Program-made: the position numbers and the translations under genes | NCBI GenBank assembly: GCA_034399355.1 | Contig: JAXMMT010000040.1 | Location: forward strand, 1 to 6,021 | DNA from: UBA2279 sp034399355 | Lineage (GTDB): Bacteria; Actinomycetota; Coriobacteriia; Anaerosomatales; Anaerosomataceae | Direction of reading: 5' to 3' | Length of the DNA: 6,021 nucleotides | Notes under the pieces: generated by a model | Told to the model about the DNA's origin: nothing | What the model saw: the letters and a program-made list of their open reading frames with translations, nothing else | Databases searched by the model: none | Part shown: piece by piece, positions 1 to 6,021 of the stretch | Layout: every line of letters begins with the position of its first letter | How positions within the stretch are numbered: the first letter of the stretch is position 1

Positions 1-1
1 G

Positions 2-2326
2 GCGTGGTGTGGGTCGGTCGCGGGAGAGTCGTTGTGGTGGCTCGCGCGAAGCGAGCCCTCCAAGGCGCTGGCCGCAGGTGGCGCAGCTGCCGTGCTGGTC
101 GCGGTCTGTCTCACCGTCGCCAAGCGGGCGAGATGGCGGCAGGCCTGCGCGCTGGTCGCGTGTGGCCTCGCACTAGGAGGTGTCCTCTCGGGCATCCAGG
201 GCGTACGCGAGGACGCGAGGTCGCGCACGCTGCAGGACTCTGGCGCACGTGAGTGGCAGGCACGAGTGATCGCCGACCCGCGGGAGGGCGCGTATGGCGC
301 GCGCGTGAACGTGAAGCTCGTGGGCGGGCCGTGTCCAGGCGTTGTCGCCTCCGTTCGCTGGCCGGCCGGCGTGCAAGAACCGGAGGTCGGGCAGGCGATT
401 CGCTTCCGGGCGGTGCTTGAACCGGCGATCGAGGATGAGGTATACGGCCGAGACAACCTTCGGGCCGGCGTTCTCGCATCCGGCAGTGCGTGGGTTGCAG
501 AGATCGACGGGTGGCCAAAAGGCATAGCCGGGAGGTTGTCTCGCTGGCGCGCGGAGTCGAAGAAGGCGCTCGCTGGAGACGTCGGACCTGGTGTCGCTCT
601 GTTGCGCGGTATCGCTCTAGGAGACCGCAGTGCGCTCCGGGACAGCGCCGTCGAAGGGGACTTCAGGATACTCGGGTTGTCCCATGTCCTGGCGGTTTCA
701 GGCATGCACCTCGGACTCGTCTGTGCGCTCGTTTTGGGCGTGTGTCGCATGCTGCGCGCCCCGCGGCGTCTGGGCCTCCTCGTGTCTGTGGCAGCCGGCG
801 TGTGTTTCGTGATCGTGACCGGTGTGCCGACGTCGGCGGTCCGTGCGCTCCTCATGGTCAGCGTTGGCGCATTGGCCGAGGGGTTGGGCGTGCGCAGGGA
901 CGGCCTTGCCAGTCTTTCGGCGGCGGTGCTCGCTCTTGTCGCCGTGTCGCCGTGGGGTGTCTTCTCTCTCGGCCTGAAGCTTTCTGTGCTCGCCGTCGGC
1001 GGGCTCCTCCTGTTCGGGCGACTGGCTTCGTCGTGGGCGTGCGCGTGTGCTGATGGGGTCTTCCGCCGTACGGCTGAGTTGATGTCGCTCACGTGTGTTG
1101 CACAGGCGGTCACCGCGCCGGTCACGACGCCCGCGTTCGGCATGTTCTCAGTCCTTGCGCCGGTAGCCAACGCGGTCGTGCTCCCGTGTCTGCCGGTAGC
1201 ACTGTGCTGCGGTCTCACAGGGCTTGTGGTGCGTGGAGCAATCGGGGAGTGGGCGGGACGTCCGTTCATCGTGGTCGCGGAAGGCCTCCTGACGGCGCTC
1301 GCGTGGGTAGTCGCCCGGCTCGCTGCGTTGCCCGGGGCTGCAGTGATGCTGGGAGGTAGCGCAGGCGCCATCGGCGCGGTGACCGTGGTGTGCGCGATTG
1401 TGGCATGGGCGTGGTGGCCGTTGCCGAGGAGCCCCTCAAGCGGTCGGCGTGCCGCTCTGGCGGTCGCGGCAGCGCTTGCGTTGGTCGCGGTTGGCATTCC
1501 GGTCGGCGGAGGCGCGAGAATCGTCGTCTGTGATGTCGGACAGGCCGACGCGATACTCGTGCAAGACAGCGGACGCACCATGCTGGTCGATGCTGGTGCG
1601 GACGGCACCTCGCTGCGGGAGGCGCTCGCCCGCTCGGGTGTGCGGCATTTGGATGTGATCGTGCTCACACACGCCCACGATGACCACACAGGAGGGCTCG
1701 TGGGACTGGTTGGTGTCGCACAAGTTGGATGGGTTGGTATGCCATGCACGATGGCCGAGGACGCGAGGCGGATCCTCGAGGACAGCGTGGCCAGATTGAC
1801 GCCCCGTGGTCGCGTCGAAGTCAGGTCGCTACAAGCGGGCGACCGATTCACGCTCGGCCGGTGCACGGTGGACGTATTGTGGCCGGATCCTTCGGCGGGG
1901 GAATCGGACAACACGAACAACACCAGCGTCATTCTCGCGATTCGAAGAGGAAGCTTCGACGCAGTGCTCACCGGCGACGCGGAGGGTGCGGTGCAGGAGG
2001 CCCTTGCGGCGGCCGATGCACTGAATGATGTGGAGGTGCTGAAGGTGCCGCATCATGGCAGCGCGAACGGTCTGACCGAGACGGGTCTGGCTGCATGGAG
2101 ACCTGAGGTTGCGATTATCAGCGTCGGGGACGGGAATCGGTTCGGACATCCACACGCGGCGGCCCTGGACATGCTGTCGCAAAGCGGCGCCCGCATCTAC
2201 CGGACGGACCGCGCCGGTGATGTGACGATTGAAATGGAGGAGCACGGGTTCCGAGTGCGCACGCAGCGTGTGTGCGAGAATGGAATGCGCGCTCGCCCGG
2301 AGGTGCGCGCACCACCCGTTGAATGA
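2..2326 (+). CDS. comEC: ComEC/Rec2-family DNA internalization channel protein (5' end outside window)
   Basis: ComEC is the inner-membrane channel that carries single-stranded DNA into the cytoplasm during natural transformation. Counting from the TTG at 32 (764 aa), two hydrophobic segments (about 13-30 and 37-55) precede a soluble region at about 70-160 that fits the N-terminal OB-fold domain. The competence domain follows at about 185-470, with the hallmark GLSHVLAVSGMH at 215-226, a GVPTSAVRA motif and many membrane segments. The C-terminal metallo-beta-lactamase domain (about 495-745) has DVGQAD (501-506), HAHDDH (547-552), LTGD (646-649), PHHGS (673-677) and GHPH (705-708), so its metal ligands look complete and it may be an active nuclease. 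The frame has no stop back to base 2. TTG 32 has a GGGAG 5 nt upstream, but a start outside the window is equally possible. Family is certain; the N-terminus is not. Confidence 0.95.
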   Translation, partial: AWCGSVAGESLWWLARSEPSKALAAGGAAAVLVAVCLTVAKRARWRQACALVACGLALGGVLSGIQGVREDARSRTLQDSGAREWQARVIADPREGAYGARVNVKLVGGPCPGVVASVRWPAGVQEPEVGQAIRFRAVLEPAIEDEVYGRDNLRAGVLASGSAWVAEIDGWPKGIAGRLSRWRAESKKALAGDVGPGVALLRGIALGDRSALRDSAVEGDFRILGLSHVLAVSGMHLGLVCALVLGVCRMLRAPRRLGLLVSVAAGVCFVIVTGVPTSAVRALLMVSVGALAEGLGVRRDGLASLSAAVLALVAVSPWGVFSLGLKLSVLAVGGLLLFGRLASSWACACADGVFRRTAELMSLTCVAQAVTAPVTTPAFGMFSVLAPVANAVVLPCLPVALCCGLTGLVVRGAIGEWAGRPFIVVAEGLLTALAWVVARLAALPGAAVMLGGSAGAIGAVTVVCAIVAWAWWPLPRSPSSGRRAALAVAAALALVAVGIPVGGGARIVVCDVGQADAILVQDSGRTMLVDAGADGTSLREALARSGVRHLDVIVLTHAHDDHTGGLVGLVGVAQVGWVGMPCTMAEDARRILEDSVARLTPRGRVEVRSLQAGDRFTLGRCTVDVLWPDPSAGESDNTNNTSVILAIRRGSFDAVLTGDAEGAVQEALAAADALNDVEVLKVPHHGSANGLTETGLAAWRPEVAIISVGDGNRFGHPHAAALDMLSQSGARIYRTDRAGDVTIEMEEHGFRVRTQRVCENGMRARPEVRAPPVE

Positions 2327-2331
2327 CGACC

Positions 2332-2336
2332 AGGAG
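2332..2336 (+). promoter_or_regulatory. Shine-Dalgarno of holA, decides the start codon
   Basis: An AGGAG lies just after the comEC stop. It is 5 nt from the GTG at 2342, which is ideal spacing. It overlaps the upstream in-frame GTG at 2336, so that codon cannot use it. This favours 2342 as the holA start. Confidence 0.7.
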
Positions 2337-2341
2337 TGTAT

Positions 2342-3316
2342 GTGGCCATCAAGAGTCTGGCGGAACTGAAGCCGGTCTACCTCATATGGGGCAAAGAGGA
2401 GCTCCTGTTGGCGCAGGCCGTGCAACGGCTGCGTGATCGCGTGGCCGAGGTGGCAGACCTCGACTTCAACTTCGACGTTTTTGATGGGACGAACACCGAA
2501 GCGAGCGCGGTCATCTCGGCCGCCAACACATTGCCCTTCGCGTCCGAGCGAAGACTGATCGTCGTGAAGAACGTCGATAAGATGATTGCGGCAGCGCAGG
2601 CCGAGCTTACAGCGTACGCCGCCAACCCCGCGCCTACCGCGTGTGTCGTGCTGGTCGCGGCGAGTGTTTCCCGCGGCAGCAGGCTCTTCAAAGCGGTCGA
2701 TGCGCTCGGTGGCGCTTCCGAGTATCGTCCGCCAAAGCGCAACGATTACCCGTCCTGGGTGATAGCGCAGTTCTCATCGAAGGGCAGGCAGCTCTCTCCG
2801 GACGGAGCCGAGGCGCTCGTGCGTACGGTGGGGCGTGATCTTCGGCGTCTCGACATTGAGGCCGAGAAGATCATCGCGTTTGCTGGTGACAAGGCGCGGA
2901 TAGGACGCGAGGACGTCGAGAGTGTCGTATCGGAAACGGCGCCGAGCAGCATCTTCGAGTTCGTCGACGCTCTGGGAACTCGTGAGTGTGCCAGCGCTCT
3001 GGGACTACTCGCCAATCTGATTGATGGCGGCGAATCGGTCGTGGGAGTACATGCCATGGCGGTACGGCACGTGCGTACGTTGCTCAGTGTGCGTGCGCTC
3101 ATTGATAGGGACGTATCGGAACGCGAGATCGCGTCAGAGATCCGTGCGGCCGACTGGCAGGTCCGGAACTTCGCGCGGCAGGCGCGGCGTTTCGAAGAGT
3201 CCGATTTGATCCGCGCGCTACGTGCCGCTGCGGAGGCAGAGGAGGACATGAAGACGGGCGGCGAAGACCCGCGCCTGGCATTGGAGCGTTGGATTATCGG
3301 GGTGTGTGCCGGCTGA
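2342..3316 (+). CDS. holA: DNA polymerase III subunit delta
   Basis: Delta is the clamp-loader subunit that opens the beta sliding-clamp ring so it can be placed on primed DNA. The protein is 324 aa from GTG 2342, normal for the family. The N-terminus has the typical PVYLIWGKEELL stretch (residues 11-22), where delta proteins begin their AAA+-like domain without a working P-loop. An ERRLIVVKNVDK segment corresponds to the degenerate Walker B strand. A SRGSRLFKA segment and a later SSIFEFVDALG segment mark the transition to the C-terminal collar domain, and the C-terminus ends in the usual RLALERWII-type helix. It lies about 15 nt after comEC with no terminator between, so the two are probably co-transcribed, as in many Gram-positive genomes. 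GTG 2336 would add two residues but overlaps the Shine-Dalgarno. Confidence 0.94.
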   Translation: MAIKSLAELKPVYLIWGKEELLLAQAVQRLRDRVAEVADLDFNFDVFDGTNTEASAVISAANTLPFASERRLIVVKNVDKMIAAAQAELTAYAANPAPTACVVLVAASVSRGSRLFKAVDALGGASEYRPPKRNDYPSWVIAQFSSKGRQLSPDGAEALVRTVGRDLRRLDIEAEKIIAFAGDKARIGREDVESVVSETAPSSIFEFVDALGTRECASALGLLANLIDGGESVVGVHAMAVRHVRTLLSVRALIDRDVSEREIASEIRAADWQVRNFARQARRFEESDLIRALRAAAEAEEDMKTGGEDPRLALERWIIGVCAG

Positions 3317-3340
3317 ACTGGCCGAGACCGAGGATGACGC

Positions 3341-3371
3341 AAGAAGGCCGCGGGAATCCCGCGGCCTTCTT
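3341..3371. terminator. Bidirectional hairpin terminator between convergent holA and rpsT
   Basis: This is a perfect inverted repeat: a 14-base arm (AAGAAGGCCGCGGG, 3341-3354), a 3-nt AAT loop and the complementary arm (3358-3371). It lies 24 nt after the holA stop and 25 nt from the rpsT stop. The outer arm ends (AAGAAG / CTTCTT) give a short U-rich 3' side when transcribed from either direction. There is no long uninterrupted U run beyond the stem on either strand, so termination may rely on the very stable GC stem. Confidence 0.87.
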
Positions 3372-3396
3372 CACGTTGCGATCTTCGTGCAGGTGG

Positions 3397-3660
3397 CTAC
3401 TCCATGCCCGCGATGCGGTTCATTACTCCCGACTTGCGGTTGGAGGCCTGGTTCTTGTGGATCACGCCTTTGCTGGCTGCTTTGTCCAATGCGCGGCTCG
3501 CGGCCTGGGCGGCCTCGACGGCGGCGTCTTTGTCACCGGCGGTGACGGCGGCGTCGACGTGCTTCACGGCCGTCTTCACCGCGGACCTGACTGCTTTGTT
3601 GCGTTCCTGAGCTTTGGCATTGGTCAGGATGCGCTTCTTCTGGCTCTTGATGTTGGCCAC
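3397..3660 (-). CDS. rpsT: 30S ribosomal protein S20
   Basis: S20 binds 16S rRNA early in assembly of the small ribosomal subunit. The 87-aa lysine- and alanine-rich protein has the family start MANIKSQKKRI, a central helical region rich in Ala and Lys, and the conserved C-terminal GVIHKNQASNRKS motif (about residues 65-77). Length is normal and the reading frame is intact. The start codon is GTG (plus-strand CAC at 3658-3660); no in-frame ATG lies nearby, and the sequence after the GTG matches the usual S20 N-terminus. The gene faces holA and diverges from lepA, so it is probably a single-gene transcript with its own promoter and terminator. Confidence 0.97.
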   Translation of the reverse strand: MANIKSQKKRILTNAKAQERNKAVRSAVKTAVKHVDAAVTAGDKDAAVEAAQAASRALDKAASKGVIHKNQASNRKSGVMNRIAGME

Positions 3661-3670
3661 TGTATGTCGT

Positions 3671-3677
3671 TCCTTCC
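3671..3677 (-). promoter_or_regulatory. Shine-Dalgarno of rpsT
   Basis: The minus strand reads GGAAGGA here, 10 nt before the rpsT GTG. The spacing is slightly long but usable, and it supports GTG 3660 as the start. Confidence 0.65.
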
Positions 3678-3693
3678 GAAATCAGGTGGTGCC

Positions 3694-3714
3694 CGTCGCA
3701 GTGGGGTGCGGACG
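3694..3714 (-). other. Small hairpin in the rpsT 5' leader
   Basis: Read on the minus strand, CGTC-c-GCA pairs with TGC-GACG around a 6-nt CCCCAC loop, giving a 7-bp stem with one bulged C. It lies between the predicted rpsT transcription start (near 3717) and the Shine-Dalgarno, so it would form almost at the 5' end of the mRNA. It could protect the transcript from decay or take part in S20 autoregulation. Both roles are inference, and short stems of this kind arise by chance in GC-rich DNA. Confidence 0.35.
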
Positions 3715-3723
3715 AACCTGGGT

Positions 3724-3752
3724 AGGATAGCATGCGGCGCACGACATCGCAA
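3724..3752 (-). promoter_or_regulatory. Predicted sigma-70-type promoter of rpsT
   Basis: On the minus strand a -35 TTGCGA (plus 3747-3752) is separated by exactly 17 nt from a -10 TATCCT (plus 3724-3729). The -10 is preceded by TGC, an extended -10 element. Each hexamer matches the consensus at 4 of 6 positions. Transcription would start near 3717 and give a leader of about 57 nt. Confidence 0.65.
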
Positions 3753-3852
3753 AGTACCGCTTTCGCGTATGGGACGCACGCCGATGGCGTCGTCTCCAGG
3801 ATTGAACGTAGAGTCGGTCGCCCCACCCTCGTTTCCTCGGACACCGATGCCT

Positions 3853-3860
3853 GATACACT
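3853..3860 (+). promoter_or_regulatory. Predicted extended -10 element driving a leaderless lepA mRNA
   Basis: The sequence TG-A-TACACT combines an extended -10 TG with a TANNNT-type hexamer at 3855-3860. The -35 region 17 nt upstream (TTTCCT) is weak, as is common with extended -10 promoters. Only 9 nt separate the hexamer from the lepA ATG, so transcription would begin at or within a few bases of that ATG. No Shine-Dalgarno precedes the gene, which fits a leaderless transcript. Confidence 0.55.
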
Positions 3861-3869
3861 ACGCCCCTG

Positions 3870-5672
3870 ATGACTGACCCAGCCTACATACGCAACTTTT
3901 CGATCATCGCGCACATCGACCACGGCAAGTCTACGCTTGCCGACCGGGTGCTCGAGTTGACGCATACCATCGCCGACCGCGACATGAAAGAACAGGTTCT
4001 TGACTCGATGGATATCGAGCGGGAGCGCGGCATCACCATCAAAGCGCAAGCTGTCCGAGTGATGTATGACGCCGAGGACGGCCATGCCTACCAGCTGAAC
4101 CTCATCGACACGCCTGGGCACGTCGACTTCACCTACGAGGTCTCCCGATCGCTCGCCGCGTGTGAGGGCGTATTGCTTGTCGTGGATGCCGCGCAGGGTG
4201 TGGAAGCGCAGACCGTGGCCAACGCGCTCATGGCGATGAACGCGCACCTTGCGATCATCCCGCTCATCAACAAGATCGACCTTCCCGCCGCCGATCCCGA
4301 GCGCGTGCGCCACGAGATCGAGGAGGCGCTCGCGGTGCCCGCCGACGAGGCGGTGCTCACGAGTGGCAAGACCGGTGTCGGCGTCCGTGATGCGCTTGAG
4401 GCAGTGATTGCTCGCGTGCCCGCACCGGTAGGCGATCCCGACGCGCCGCTGAAGGCGCTCATTTTCGACTCCTACTTCGATGCCTACCGAGGCGTCGTGG
4501 CACTCGTGCGCATCATCGACGGCTCGCTCTCCAAGGGCATGAAGGTTCAGATGATGGCGACAAGGACGTTGACGGACGTCGAGGAGGTCGGTGTCCGCCG
4601 ACCCGCGAACGTGCCGGTCGACGAACTCGGCGTGGGGGAGGTCGGCTACCTTATCACCGGTCTCAAAGAACCGGCGCTGGTCAAGGTCGGCGACACCGTC
4701 ACGCTCGCCAAACACGGCACGACCGAACCGCTGCCCGGCTATCGCGAAGTGAAGCCGATGGTGTACACAGGCCTGTTCCCGATCGACGGCGACCAGTACC
4801 CGGAGCTGCGTGACGCGCTCGACAAGCTCCAGCTGAACGATCCGGCACTCCTCTACGAACCCGAGTCCAGCCATGCGTTGGGCTTCGGCTTCCGCGTCGG
4901 CTTTCTCGGCCTGCTGCATATGGAAGTCGTCAAGGAGCGCCTGGAGCGTGAGTTCGACCTCGAGCTGCTCGCTACCGCGCCAAGCGTGGAGTACCACGCG
5001 TTCAAGACCAACGGTGAGATGGTGGCGCTGCACTCGCCTCAGGACCTGCCTGACCCGGGGACGATCGAGCACATCGAGGAGCCGTACCTGAAGGCGACCG
5101 TGCTCGTGCCGCCGGAGTTCGTCGGCGCGGTCATGGAGCTGGCCGAGGGACACCGCGCGACCTTCAAAGACATGCAGTATCTCTCGGCCACCACGGTCGA
5201 TATGCACTACGAGATGCCGCTCTCCGAGCTCATCATGGACTACTTCGACCAGCTTAAGAGCCGAACGAAGGGCTACGCGAGCCTGGACTACGAGTACATC
5301 GGCTACCGGCCCAGCGAGCTCGTGAAGCTCGACGTGCTCCTTGCGAACAAGCCGGTCGATGCGCTCTCGTTCATCGTGCACAAAGACAAAGCGTACGCGC
5401 GCGGCAAGATGCTGACTGAGAAGCTGCGCGCGATCATCCCTCGCCAGATGTTCGAGGTCCCCATCCAGGCCGCCATCGGCGGTCGCATCATCGCGCGCGA
5501 GACGGTGAAGGCCAAGCGCAAGGATGTCCTCGCGAAGTGCTACGGGGGCGACATCTCGCGCAAGCGCAAGCTTCTGGAGAAGCAGAAGAAGGGCAAGAAG
5601 CGCATGAAGAACGTGGGCAACATCGAAGTTCCGCAGGAGGCCTTCCTGGCGATTCTCAAGGTCGATGAGTAG
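3870..5672 (+). CDS. lepA: Elongation factor 4 (LepA), ribosome-associated GTPase
   Basis: LepA/EF4 is a translational GTPase that binds the ribosome and affects elongation and 30S biogenesis. The 600-aa protein has the normal family length. The G domain (about 1-185) shows G1 AHIDHGKST (14-22), the switch I ERGITI (52-57), G3 DTPGH (80-84), G4 NKID (134-137) and G5 SGKTG (165-169; many homologues have SAKTG). Domain II (about 200-280) and the EF-G-like domains III and V follow (LGFGFRVGFLGLLHMEVV is typical). The LepA-specific C-terminal domain ends in the basic CYGGDISRKRKLLEKQKKGK segment. EF-G's domain IV is absent, as expected. ATG 3870 is well fixed: an in-frame TGA lies at 3852-3854 and the N-terminus matches the family. 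There is no Shine-Dalgarno. The 3' end overlaps hemW. Confidence 0.98.
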   Translation: MTDPAYIRNFSIIAHIDHGKSTLADRVLELTHTIADRDMKEQVLDSMDIERERGITIKAQAVRVMYDAEDGHAYQLNLIDTPGHVDFTYEVSRSLAACEGVLLVVDAAQGVEAQTVANALMAMNAHLAIIPLINKIDLPAADPERVRHEIEEALAVPADEAVLTSGKTGVGVRDALEAVIARVPAPVGDPDAPLKALIFDSYFDAYRGVVALVRIIDGSLSKGMKVQMMATRTLTDVEEVGVRRPANVPVDELGVGEVGYLITGLKEPALVKVGDTVTLAKHGTTEPLPGYREVKPMVYTGLFPIDGDQYPELRDALDKLQLNDPALLYEPESSHALGFGFRVGFLGLLHMEVVKERLEREFDLELLATAPSVEYHAFKTNGEMVALHSPQDLPDPGTIEHIEEPYLKATVLVPPEFVGAVMELAEGHRATFKDMQYLSATTVDMHYEMPLSELIMDYFDQLKSRTKGYASLDYEYIGYRPSELVKLDVLLANKPVDALSFIVHKDKAYARGKMLTEKLRAIIPRQMFEVPIQAAIGGRIIARETVKAKRKDVLAKCYGGDISRKRKLLEKQKKGKKRMKNVGNIEVPQEAFLAILKVDE

Positions 5673-6021
5673 CGTCGACGATACCGCGCTCTACGTGCAC
5701 GTCCCGTTCTGCGTGGCCAAATGCCCCTACTGCGACTTCTCTTCGCGCACGCCGCACGACGACGGTGAGATGACCTCCTACGTCGACGCCGCACGTGCCG
5801 AGACACGCGTATGGCGCGATCGTGGCCTGCTCGCCGACGTGAGCAGCCTTTACTTCGGCGGCGGTACGCCCACGCTGCTCGGCGACGAGCTGTTGCGCCT
5901 GATGGCGGGCATACGCGAGCACGCGTTGCTGCGCAGCGGTGCCGAGACGACCGTCGAGACGAATCCCGAGACGACTGCACCCGCGCTGATCGCACAGTTG
6001 GCCGAGGCGGGCGTGACGCGT
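5665..6021 (+). CDS. hemW: Radical SAM heme chaperone HemW, N-terminal part (3' end outside window)
   Basis: HemW is a radical SAM-family protein, formerly annotated as a HemN-like coproporphyrinogen oxidase, that binds heme and passes it to target proteins. The visible 119 residues include LYVHVPFC followed by the CX3CX2C iron-sulfur motif (C16, C20, C23, then DF), the SAM-binding GGGTP motif (65-69) and the ETNPE motif (98-102). These match HemW closely. True HemN has a longer N-terminal extension before the cysteine motif, which this protein lacks. The ATG lies inside the end of lepA with an 8-nt overlap in another frame, which suggests co-transcription and translational coupling. Only a weak AAGG (5658-5661), 3 nt upstream, could act as a ribosome site. 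Confidence 0.93.
   Translation, partial: MSSVDDTALYVHVPFCVAKCPYCDFSSRTPHDDGEMTSYVDAARAETRVWRDRGLLADVSSLYFGGGTPTLLGDELLRLMAGIREHALLRSGAETTVETNPETTAPALIAQLAEAGVTR

Noticed and set aside
490..1053. A 187-codon plus-strand frame within comEC
   Set aside because: It is an Arg/Cys-rich out-of-frame translation of the ComEC competence domain and overlaps the GLSHVLAVSGMH coding region.
1829..2425. A 198-codon minus-strand frame across the comEC-holA junction
   Set aside because: It overlaps the most conserved ComEC motifs (LTGD, PHHGS, GHPH) and the start of holA, and its product resembles no family I know.
2746..3342. A 198-codon minus-strand frame opposite holA
   Set aside because: It is a Ser/Arg/Ala-rich shadow of holA in GC-rich DNA, has no family features, and would cover nearly half of a well-supported gene.
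3787..3860. TTGAAC at 3802-3807 as a -35 box for lepA
   Set aside because: It is far from the TACACT -10 (about 47 nt) and no -10-like hexamer lies 16-18 nt after it.
3289..3870. A plus-strand frame reading antisense through rpsT up to lepA
   Set aside because: It covers the terminator, all of rpsT and both promoters. rpsT on the other strand is certain, so this frame is incidental.
3624..5381. A 585-codon open frame on the minus strand opposite lepA and running into rpsT
   Set aside because: Its codons lie exactly opposite lepA codons, so it stays open only because lepA there uses no TTA, CTA or TCA codons. The product is an Arg/His/Val/Asp-rich string without recognisable motifs, and it runs through the lepA-rpsT promoter region and into rpsT's own 5' end.

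Overview
This is an ordinary, well-packed chromosomal core region from a high-GC bacterium. It carries five genes, all recognisable: comEC (DNA-uptake channel, running off the left edge), holA (DNA polymerase III delta), rpsT (ribosomal protein S20, minus strand), lepA (elongation factor 4) and the start of hemW (radical SAM heme chaperone, running off the right edge). The order comEC-holA-rpsT-lepA-hemW is a known conserved neighbourhood in Firmicutes and Actinomycetota. The high GC content, GTG starts, near absence of UUA/CUA/UCA codons from lepA and a probably leaderless lepA mRNA point to Actinomycetota, perhaps a Coriobacteriia-like lineage. This lineage call is inference.

Layout. Positions 2-2326 hold comEC, whose frame is open to the window edge. 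holA follows after about 15 nt with its own Shine-Dalgarno, so the two probably form one transcript. holA and rpsT converge on a perfect 14-bp GC-rich hairpin (3341-3371) that can serve as a terminator for both. rpsT and lepA diverge from a 209-nt intergenic region (3661-3869). That region holds a good -35/-10 for rpsT, a small leader hairpin, and an extended -10 placed so close to the lepA ATG that the lepA mRNA should have almost no 5' leader. lepA overlaps hemW by 8 nt.

Functionally these are housekeeping genes (replication clamp loading, ribosome assembly, translation elongation, heme delivery) plus the competence channel ComEC. ComEC keeps its membrane-channel motifs and a full set of metal-binding motifs in the C-terminal metallo-beta-lactamase domain. 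I saw no mobile element, CRISPR array, tRNA, rRNA or foreign island, and no undescribed system. The points worth a second look are regulatory or concern start sites.
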